Assembly: GCA_021810725.1 (NCBI GenBank)
Contig: JAJZIE010000173.1
Location: 1-5,582 of the forward strand
DNA: 5,582 bases
Reading direction: 5' to 3'
Source: Bacillota bacterium
Lineage (GTDB): Bacteria > Bacillota > Sulfobacillia > JAJZYS01 > JAJYTV01
Below are positions 1 to 4,897 of this stretch, in pieces. Both the position numbers and the translations under genes were made by a program. The notes beneath the pieces are model-generated. The model was not told the origin of the DNA and ran no database searches. It saw nothing but the letters and a program-made list of their open reading frames with translations. Numbering within the stretch: the stretch's first letter is position 1; the number at the start of each line of letters is the position of its first letter.

Positions 1-759
1 CAGGGCCAGCATGGTCGGGCCGGATCCGGAAACGGGCATCGCCAGAGCTCCCGCCTCGTAGGCCGCCATGCGGGCGGCGGTGCACCAGTCGCAGCCGCCG
101 ATGCGCTGCTCCTCGTGCAGCCGGTCCTCGGTCGCGGCCCGCAACAGGCCGTAATCCTCCTGCAGCAGGGCGTAGACAAGCAGCGCCGCCCGCCCGATGT
201 TGTGGACGGCGTCCTGCCGAGGCACGCTCGCGGGCATGCGCGCCCGCGCGCGGGGGGTCGACGTGGATCCGCCAGGATAGAGGGCGATGGCGCGCAGGTT
301 CGGCGCGGGCAGCCGCCGCACCAGAGTCTCCTCGGCAGCGCTTGCGATCGTGACGCCTCCGTAGAGGCAGGCCGCGACGTTGTCGGGATGGCCCTCCAGC
401 CGCACGGCGATGCGCAAGGCTTCCCGCTCGTCGAGCGGTCGGTCCAGAAAGGCGTCCGCCGCGCGCAGGCCCGCGCAGATCGCGGCAGCCGAGCTGCCAA
501 GTCCCGAGCGCAGAGGCAGGAGCCGCGCCACTTCGACCGAGACGTCGGGAACCCTCGCGCCTCGACTTTGAAACGCCTGCGCGAAGGCCTCCAGAAAGAG
601 ATTCGGCTCGCCGGGGTCTGCCATGCCCTCGGGCCAGACGAAGGAACTCGGTCCCTCGCGCAGCGCGAAGGCGGCTTCGAGATCGAGGGCGGCGCCGAGC
701 ACGTCGAAGCCCGGACCGAGGTTTGCCGTCGTCGCAGGCGCCGCGACCAGCGCGATCAT
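1..759 (-). CDS. thrB: Homoserine kinase (GHMP kinase family), 3' end outside window
   Basis: ATP-dependent phosphorylation of L-homoserine to O-phospho-L-homoserine, the penultimate step of threonine synthesis, in the cytoplasm. Seen: 253 codons open to the window edge. The N-terminus VAAPATTANLGPGFDVLG (residues 5-22) is the typical start of bacterial ThrB. The GHMP phosphate-binding motif PLRSGLGSSAAA lies at residues 82-93. An EGHPDNVAACLYGG segment follows, then a late PVSGSGPT motif (242-249). Bacterial ThrB is usually about 300-320 residues, so roughly the last 50-60 are missing. The ATG at 757-759 overlaps the thrC stop as ATGA, which favours translational coupling; the start is supported because the conserved N-terminus begins within a few residues of it. 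Other GHMP kinases are possible in principle, but the motifs and the thrC neighbour make ThrB nearly certain. No defect is visible. Confidence 0.95.
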   Translation of the reverse strand, partial: MIALVAAPATTANLGPGFDVLGAALDLEAAFALREGPSSFVWPEGMADPGEPNLFLEAFAQAFQSRGARVPDVSVEVARLLPLRSGLGSSAAAICAGLRAADAFLDRPLDEREALRIAVRLEGHPDNVAACLYGGVTIASAAEETLVRRLPAPNLRAIALYPGGSTSTPRARARMPASVPRQDAVHNIGRAALLVYALLQEDYGLLRAATEDRLHEEQRIGGCDWCTAARMAAYEAGALAMPVSGSGPTMLAL

Positions 760-1802
760 CGTCCGAGCGCTTGACGCAGCGCCGCGAGTTCGGCCGGGAT
801 CTCGCGGATGGCGCCTGCGCCGGCGCTGCGCAGGGCGGTATCCGGGTCCTTGAGCCCGTTGCCGGTGAGGACGGCCACCGCCGTACGCCCGGGCAGGGGC
901 GCCTTTTCGGCCTTGAGCTTGAGAAGGCCAGCCACCGAGGCCGCGGACGCGGGCTCGCAGAAGACGCCGGCGGTCTTGGCGATCAGGGACTGGGCCGCCA
1001 GGATCTCCTCGTCGGTGACGGCGAAAAAGCCGCCGCCGCTCTCCTGCACCGCCGCGACGGCAGCCTGCCAGCTCGCGGGATGGCCAATGCGGATGGCGCT
1101 GGCCACCGTCTCGGGGGCCGCGACCGGCGCTCCAAGCACGATCGGTGCCGCGCCGGCGGCCTGGAAGCCGAAGAGCCGGGGCCGGTGGCTCGACCTGCCC
1201 GCCTCTGCGCGGCGGCGAAAGCCCCTGTTCCAGGCGGTGATGTTGCCCGCGTTGCCGACGGGGATGGCGAGGAGGTCCGGTGCGTCGCCGAGCTCGTCCA
1301 CCACCTCGAAGGCTCCGGTCTGCTGTCCCTCGATGCGATAGGGGTTGAGCGAGTTGACGAGCGTGAAGGGCTCCTTGGCGGCGATCTCGCGCACCATGCG
1401 CAGGGCGTCGTCGAAGTTGCCGTCGATCGCGAGCACCTCCGCTCCGTACATCACCGCCTGCGCCAGCTTGCCGAGCGCGATGTTGCCCCGGGGCACCACG
1501 ACGACCGCCCGGAGACCGGCCTGCGCCGCATAGGCCGCGGCCGAGGCGGACGTGTTGCCCGTCGAGGCGCAGATGACCGCCCGGCTGCCCTCCTCGATCG
1601 CCTTCGCGACGGCGAGCACCATGCCGCGGTCCTTGAACGAGCCGGTGGGGTTCTGTCCTTCGAACTTGAGGTAGAGCTGCAGCCCCAGCCTGTCCGAGAT
1701 GGCCGCGGCAGGCACGAGGGGCGTCTGGCCCTCGCCAAGACTTATGAGGGGCGTGCGATCGGAGACCGGCAGATCGTCGCGGTAGCGCTCGAGGAGTTTC
1801 AT
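756..1802 (-). CDS. thrC: Threonine synthase, PLP-dependent
   Basis: Converts O-phospho-L-homoserine and water to L-threonine and phosphate, using pyridoxal phosphate, in the cytoplasm. Seen: 348 residues, the length of the short (Bacillus/Thermus-type) ThrC class. GEGQTPLV lies at 23-30. The PLP-lysine motif NPTGSFKDRG is at 51-60 with Lys57. The substrate/cofactor loop ASTGNTSAS is at 79-87, NSLNPYRIEGQQTGAFEV at 150-167, the PLP phosphate-binding glycine loop PVGNAGN at 181-187, and the C-terminal VLTGNGLKDP at 311-320. The frame is open far upstream (to 2204), but that extension is an off-frame reading of the transporter gene. The start at 1802 is chosen because a perfect AGGAGG (1811-1816) sits 8 nt upstream and the family N-terminus follows. 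It lies 25 bp after the transporter stop and overlaps thrB by 4 bp, so it is probably co-transcribed with both. Confidence 0.96.
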   Translation of the reverse strand: MKLLERYRDDLPVSDRTPLISLGEGQTPLVPAAAISDRLGLQLYLKFEGQNPTGSFKDRGMVLAVAKAIEEGSRAVICASTGNTSASAAAYAAQAGLRAVVVVPRGNIALGKLAQAVMYGAEVLAIDGNFDDALRMVREIAAKEPFTLVNSLNPYRIEGQQTGAFEVVDELGDAPDLLAIPVGNAGNITAWNRGFRRRAEAGRSSHRPRLFGFQAAGAAPIVLGAPVAAPETVASAIRIGHPASWQAAVAAVQESGGGFFAVTDEEILAAQSLIAKTAGVFCEPASAASVAGLLKLKAEKAPLPGRTAVAVLTGNGLKDPDTALRSAGAGAIREIPAELAALRQALGR

Positions 1803-1810
1803 CGCCAGGA

Positions 1811-1816
1811 CCTCCT
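1811..1816 (-). promoter_or_regulatory. Ribosome binding site of thrC
   Basis: The minus strand reads AGGAGG, followed by 8 nt and then ATG at 1800-1802. This is a full match to the Shine-Dalgarno consensus at normal spacing. It fixes the thrC start inside an otherwise much longer open frame. Confidence 0.85.
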
Positions 1817-1827
1817 GCAGGGAATGT

Positions 1828-3099
1828 TCAAGGCTTCGGCATCGGGCCCCGCGTTCCCGCCGCCGTCTGGACTTGCGTCGACCGGTCGACTGTCCAGTGC
1901 TGCTGCCCGCGCTGCGCGAGCACGGCCGCGGCCAGGAGCAGGATGCCCGTGACCCAGAAGATGCTGTGGATGCCGAAGAGTCCGCTGAGAACGCCGCCGA
2001 GCAGCGGCCCCAGCATGGTGCCGACCTGCCCCGCGGACTGGTTGAGACCGAACGCCCTGCCGCGGAAGTCCTCGGGGGTCGTCTGCACCACGAGCCCGTT
2101 GATCGCCGGGTACACCGCGCAGAAGAAGGCGCCGTACGCGAAGCGCACCATTGAGAACGGCAGCAGCGTGTGGAAGGGCAGCTGCAGGAGGTTCCCCAGC
2201 CCACCGCCGATCAGACCCCAGCCCAGGACGCGCCCGAAGCCGATGCGGTCCGTGGCGCGGCCCCAGCGCGGCGCGAACAGCACGCTCGCGATGCCGACGA
2301 GCGAGAAGATGATGCCGGAGAACAGCGACGCGTTCTTCAGCGAACCGCCGAGCTGCACGACGTAGAGCGGCAGGATCGGCTCGATCGTCATGATCGAGAA
2401 GTTCACAAGCAGCGTGAGGCCCAGCAGCGCCAGGAAGGGCGGGTTCTGGAACGCCTGGCTGAGGTCGTGGAGCACGGAGCTCCGCTTCTGCGTCGGCTCG
2501 AAGCCGATCTCGCGCACGAAGAAGAGCGCGAGCAGGGCCGCGCCCAGCACGAGCACGCCCGCGGCGGCGAACGAGATGCGCGTGCCGAAGATGTGCGAAA
2601 CGCCGCCGCCGAGGAGCGGCCCGACGATGCTGCCGGTCGCGGAGGCGGTCGCCACCATCGAAAGGTTGTAGCCCACCTTGCGCGGCGGCGAGCTGGTGCC
2701 GACGAGCGTGATCGCGGCCGGGATGTAGCCAGAGAGCAGTCCCTGGATCGCCCGCAGCACGAGGAGCTGCATCGGCGTCTGCACGAGCGCCGTGGCGACG
2801 TAGGCCGCGAAGAGCGAAAAGCCCGAGCGCAGGAGCATCGGCCGGCGGCCGTAACGGTCCGAGAGCGCACCCCAATAGGGCGAGATGATCGCGCTCATCA
2901 GGAAGGTTCTGCTGAACATCAGGCCGGACCAGATCGAGACATCCTTGTGGACGCCGATCTCGAGCAGGAAGATCGGCAGGAATGGCACGACCATGGAGTA
3001 GCTGGCGGACGTTATGAAGACCCCGACCCAGAGCACGGCAAGATTGCGCTGCCAGGGCTCCAGATCGGAGAGACGCGATAGGAAGGCCATGCCGAACAT
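1828..3099 (-). CDS. MFS transporter, MdtG-like drug:H+ antiporter (DHA1) type
   Basis: Inner-membrane secondary transporter, probably a proton-driven exporter; the substrate is unknown. Seen: 423 residues with about 12 hydrophobic segments, the usual MFS size. The N-terminus, WQRNLAVLWVGVFITSASYS then MVVPFLPIFLLEIGV, closely resembles the start of E. coli MdtG as I remember it. The loop 2-3 signature GALSDRYGRRPM is at residues 77-88, and a GPLLGGG antiporter-type motif is at 160-166 with a second copy-like GPLLGGV at 364-370. The loop after TM6 (about 196-220) divides the two six-helix halves. A polar tail of about 27 residues follows TM12. Start: ATG 3097-3099 has a G-rich stretch (GGGCGGGG) ending 4 nt upstream; the in-frame ATG at 3088-3090 (Met4) is an alternative. 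It is the first gene of an apparent operon with thrC and thrB. Export of an amino acid such as threonine is a conceivable role, but nothing in the sequence shows it. Confidence 0.9.
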   Translation of the reverse strand: MFGMAFLSRLSDLEPWQRNLAVLWVGVFITSASYSMVVPFLPIFLLEIGVHKDVSIWSGLMFSRTFLMSAIISPYWGALSDRYGRRPMLLRSGFSLFAAYVATALVQTPMQLLVLRAIQGLLSGYIPAAITLVGTSSPPRKVGYNLSMVATASATGSIVGPLLGGGVSHIFGTRISFAAAGVLVLGAALLALFFVREIGFEPTQKRSSVLHDLSQAFQNPPFLALLGLTLLVNFSIMTIEPILPLYVVQLGGSLKNASLFSGIIFSLVGIASVLFAPRWGRATDRIGFGRVLGWGLIGGGLGNLLQLPFHTLLPFSMVRFAYGAFFCAVYPAINGLVVQTTPEDFRGRAFGLNQSAGQVGTMLGPLLGGVLSGLFGIHSIFWVTGILLLAAAVLAQRGQQHWTVDRSTQVQTAAGTRGPMPKP

Positions 3100-3241
3100 T
3101 TTACCCCGCCCTGTGGGACGTGCAAGTGGGAGACCCGGTCGTCGCCGCTTGTCGTAGTATGAATCTGGAAGATCGCCGCGAAGCGGGCGGGGCCCGTCGG
3201 GCCCGAGCTCGGCGGCGCAGCCTCAGGAGGGCCAGGAGGAC
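3100..3241. promoter_or_regulatory. Divergent intergenic spacer with inverted repeats
   Basis: This 142-bp spacer separates the transporter operon (minus) from the DUF1648 gene (plus), so it should hold promoters for both. I see no convincing -35/-10 pair. TATGAA at 3158-3163 on the plus strand is -10-like but has no good -35 partner, and CATACT on the opposite strand covers almost the same bases. Two inverted repeats stand out near the plus-strand gene: GGGCCC-GTC-GGGCCC (3190-3204) and the perfect palindrome CCGAGCTCGG (3203-3212). They could be an operator or a leader hairpin, or simply a product of high GC. Confidence 0.4.
3225..3239 (+). promoter_or_regulatory. Tandem Shine-Dalgarno sequences before the DUF1648 gene
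   Basis: AGGAGG occurs twice, at 3225-3230 and 3234-3239, within a short direct repeat (CAGGAGGGC then CAGGAGGAC). The first lies 11 nt from the ATG at 3242 and the second only 2 nt, so neither has ideal spacing. The first is the likelier functional site for this start. Confidence 0.55.
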
Positions 3242-4159
3242 ATGGGATACCATCTGACGTACGGCGCCGTGCTGGCCTCGATGGGTACGACGGTCGCGAT
3301 CGTGGTCGGCGTGACGGTCCTGGTTGGGGCGCTACTGTACCTCGCCATGCGCCAGCGTTCGGACGCGGGACGGACCGGTCGCGTCCACCTGCTCTGGCTC
3401 CTCGTGCCGATCGTGGTCTCCGTGGGACTTCTGGTGGCCATTCCGTCGTCTGAAGCCGGGTCCGGCTGGCAGATCACCAGCGGCCGCACGCTGAAGGTGA
3501 AGGCCTGGCCCGGCGAGGCGCAGGCTCCCCTGGGCGCCCTGCGGGCGCAGTTCGTGCCATCGTCCGGGCCATGGCGCCCCACCTACCGAAGCGACGGCTA
3601 CGACTCCGCGAGCGGCATCCAGACCGGCTGGTTCACGCTCCAAAACGGGCGCCGGGCGCTCGTCTTCATGTCTGGCCGCGGTCCGCGTCTTCTCGTGCTG
3701 CAGGGAAAGGGCCTGCTGCTCGTGATCCGCTCACCGCACATGGACGCGCTCTACCGGGCGGTGCGCCACGCTAAGCCGGCGAACGGCCGGCTGCCCGGCG
3801 GCGTCCCCGCGCCGAGCGGCTGGTGGATGGTCGCGCTGATCGGCCTCGCGTTCGTCCTGGCGCAGCTGGGGCTAAGCCGTCACTACGCGCCCGCGATGCC
3901 CGAGCGCATGGCGACGCACTGGGGTCTCGACGGGCAGCCGGACGGCTACATGCCGAAGCGCTGGGGTCTGCTCCTGCCGACCATGGTCTCCCTGGTCCTG
4001 GCCGTGGTCGCCGTCGCGATCACGGCGGGCGGCGTACCCATGGGCCCCGGTCTCGTGGCGCCGCTTCTGGTGCAGGTCGCGCTGCTGCCGGTCTTCGTCT
4101 GGGTGTATCGGACGAACGCCGCGCGCGGTCCGAACGCGGGCGGCAAGGGACGGGCCTAG
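3242..4159 (+). CDS. DUF1648 (SdpI-like) membrane protein with large inter-helix domain
   Basis: A 305-residue integral membrane protein; its molecular role is unknown. Seen: hydrophobic segments at about 16-36 and 51-68, then a mostly soluble region of about 120 residues (about 72-190). Three more hydrophobic segments follow at about 193-211, 243-262 and 271-289. The soluble part begins WQITSGRTLKVKAWPG and ends near PHMDALYRAV, with alternating beta-strand-like stretches. This resembles the small bacterial PH-like domains found next to DUF1648, but that is a suggestion from pattern only. Between TM3 and TM4 lies the DUF1648 signature, MATHWGLDGQPDGYMPKRWG (223-242), the best-supported assignment. 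SdpI, the family's known member, gives immunity to a secreted toxin in Bacillus; no toxin gene is seen here, so that role should not be transferred. It stands alone between divergent and independently promoted neighbours. The stop is TAG. Confidence 0.85.
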   Translation: MGYHLTYGAVLASMGTTVAIVVGVTVLVGALLYLAMRQRSDAGRTGRVHLLWLLVPIVVSVGLLVAIPSSEAGSGWQITSGRTLKVKAWPGEAQAPLGALRAQFVPSSGPWRPTYRSDGYDSASGIQTGWFTLQNGRRALVFMSGRGPRLLVLQGKGLLLVIRSPHMDALYRAVRHAKPANGRLPGGVPAPSGWWMVALIGLAFVLAQLGLSRHYAPAMPERMATHWGLDGQPDGYMPKRWGLLLPTMVSLVLAVVAVAITAGGVPMGPGLVAPLLVQVALLPVFVWVYRTNAARGPNAGGKGRA

Positions 4160-4261
4160 GCAGACGGGTGGCGAGACGGGATCAAAAGGCCGGTCTCAGG
4201 TTGGCCGGCCGTGGCCAGATCGTGTATATTGCGCGTACATGCCCGACTGAGGATGAATGCG
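4160..4261 (+). promoter_or_regulatory. Spacer with candidate promoter for the selenoprotein gene
   Basis: The 102-bp gap contains a sigma70-like candidate: TTGGCC (4201-4206, 4 of 6 matches to TTGACA), an 18-nt spacer, then TATATT (4225-4230, 5 of 6 matches to TATAAT). It predicts a start of transcription near 4237 and a short leader of about 25 nt. Upstream is a weak inverted repeat, GAGAC (4173-4177) with GTCTC (4193-4197); without a following T-run it is not a clear terminator. A TGAGG at 4248-4252 serves as ribosome binding site for the ATG at 4262. Confidence 0.45.
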
Positions 4262-4897
4262 ATGCTGGCCGCGAGAAGAGCGATGCTCGGCGAAGCGCTG
4301 CAGGAGATCGACGTCCCCGTGACCGTATGGGTCCAGGGCGACGAAGGAGCCCGCGAGGCTGCCGACCTCGTGACCCTTCAGGGCCTCCAGCCGCTTCTTG
4401 CCGTTCGCCCGGCGAACCTGGTGCCCCACCCCTGGCTGCCCGTCGAGCGCTATCCCGTCTACCGCGTCGGCACGCCCGAATCGCCGCAAACCGCGCGCGC
4501 CGGCTTTGTCGGCTTTCCGGAAGGCTTCATGCTCGACGCCTTCTGTGATCTCGCCGTCGCCGTCTCTCGCGGCGACGCGCCGGCGTCGCCCCTGGCGCGG
4601 GACACCTTGCGGCAGATGCGGGATCCCGTGGAGATCACGATCCTGACGACTCCCGGCTGAGGGCGCTGCTGGCAGACCGTGCGTCTATGCCACGCCTGGG
4701 CCCTCGCGAGCTCCCTCGTGACGGCGGACGCCGTCGAGCTCTCGCAGTTTCCGGAGCTTGCCGAGCGCTTCCACGTCGCGGCCGTGCCCTGGGTGTTCCT
4801 GCGCAGCCTGGGCCAAGAGGCCACCTTGGCGGGGGCCTTGCCGGAACCGATGCTGCTTGGTCGCCTGCTGCGGCTGTCCCTCGGCGATCAGGACTGA
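4262..4897 (+). CDS. Selenoprotein: PDO/AhpF-NTD-like twin thioredoxin-fold oxidoreductase, in-frame TGA read as Sec
   Basis: Predicted thiol/selenol-disulfide oxidoreductase of 211 residues; no transmembrane segment or signal peptide is evident, so probably cytoplasmic. The frame is open to TGA 4658-4660, then stays open in the same frame to TGA 4895-4897. Residues about 18-103 form a first thioredoxin-like domain (strand VTVWVQ, cis-Pro candidate Pro65 in RYPVYRV, then FVGFPEGFMLDAFCDLAVAV). Residues about 124-208 form the second: ITILTTPG, Sec133, Gly, Arg, Cys136, WQTVRLCHAWALA, and cis-Pro176 in AAVPWVFL. From memory, this matches the archaeal PDO second domain, whose motif is TPTCPYCPLAVRMAHKFA; the TGA falls on its first catalytic Cys. 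A SECIS-like hairpin follows. The first domain has G-A-R-E (29-32) where PDO has CxxC. Start 4262 is chosen for a GAGG 9 nt upstream; ATG 4253 and GTG 4211 are alternatives. Its 3' end overlaps the convergent peptidase gene by 10 bp. The alternative, a nonsense mutation or sequencing error (TGC to TGA), is less likely given the hairpin. Confidence 0.85.
4658..4660 (+). other. Predicted selenocysteine codon (TGA) at the active site
   Basis: The codons read CCC GGC TGA GGG CGC TGC TGG, which gives P-G-U-G-R-C-W. The TGA takes the place of the N-terminal, nucleophilic cysteine of a thioredoxin CxxC motif, with the resolving Cys at +3 (Cys136). This is the usual position for Sec in redox selenoproteins of the thioredoxin fold. 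Other genes here end in TGA, so it is not a general sense codon. Confidence 0.83.
4661..4696 (+). promoter_or_regulatory. Candidate bacterial SECIS element
   Basis: A stem-loop begins directly after the in-frame TGA. The outer stem is GGCG (4662-4665) with CGCC (4693-4696). A 4-nt bulge (CTGC, 4666-4669) lies on the 5' side. The middle stem is TGGCA (4670-4674) with TGCCA (4688-4692). A 2-nt bulge (TA, 4686-4687) lies on the 3' side, and the upper stem is GAC (4675-4677) with GTC (4683-4685). The apical loop is CGTGC (4678-4682). The loop starts 17 nt after the TGA and has G at its second position, in line with the published bacterial SECIS pattern (loop about 16-37 nt downstream, G in the first two loop bases). 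Such elements recruit SelB with Sec-tRNA. The bulge is on the opposite side from the E. coli fdhF bulged U, and the high GC makes chance hairpins common, so this is a model from hand pairing. Confidence 0.68.

Noticed and set aside
115..774. Plus-strand open frame of 219 codons opposite thrB.
   Set aside because: It lies wholly antisense to the motif-bearing homoserine kinase frame and shows only low-complexity Arg/Gln/Gly-rich sequence.
723..1952. Long plus-strand open frame (409 codons) opposite thrC.
   Set aside because: It is a mirror of the high-GC codon pattern of thrC, with an Arg/Gly/Ala-rich product, no recognisable motif and no ribosome binding site.
756..2204. A 482-residue minus-strand frame, as if ThrC had an N-terminal extension of about 134 residues.
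   Set aside because: The extension is an off-frame reading of the MFS gene on the same strand, is Arg/Ser-rich and low in complexity, and the conserved ThrC N-terminus starts at 1802 right after an ideal AGGAGG.
2170..3081. Long plus-strand open frame (303 codons) opposite the MFS gene.
   Set aside because: The product is a charged, Arg/Glu/His-rich sequence typical of antisense shadows in GC-rich genes, whereas the minus strand encodes a clear 12-helix transporter.
4173..4217. Rho-independent terminator after the DUF1648 gene.
   Set aside because: The GAGAC/GTCTC repeat has a 15-nt loop, and the TGGCC/GGCCA repeat has no T-run after it. Neither fits an intrinsic terminator.
4658..4660. A genome-wide reassignment of TGA to glycine or tryptophan.
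   Set aside because: The MFS, thrC and peptidase genes all end in TGA at family-typical lengths, and thrC's TGA overlaps the thrB start. Tryptophan is encoded by TGG throughout.
4658..4897. Pseudogene reading: a truncated protein ending at 4660 plus a separate 72-codon gene from a GTG at 4679.
   Set aside because: The two pieces share one frame, and family motifs (Cys136, the VRLCHAWALA helix, cis-Pro176) continue across the TGA without decay. The GTG has no ribosome binding site and would begin in the middle of a helix. The TGA sits precisely on the catalytic residue and is followed by a SECIS-like hairpin.
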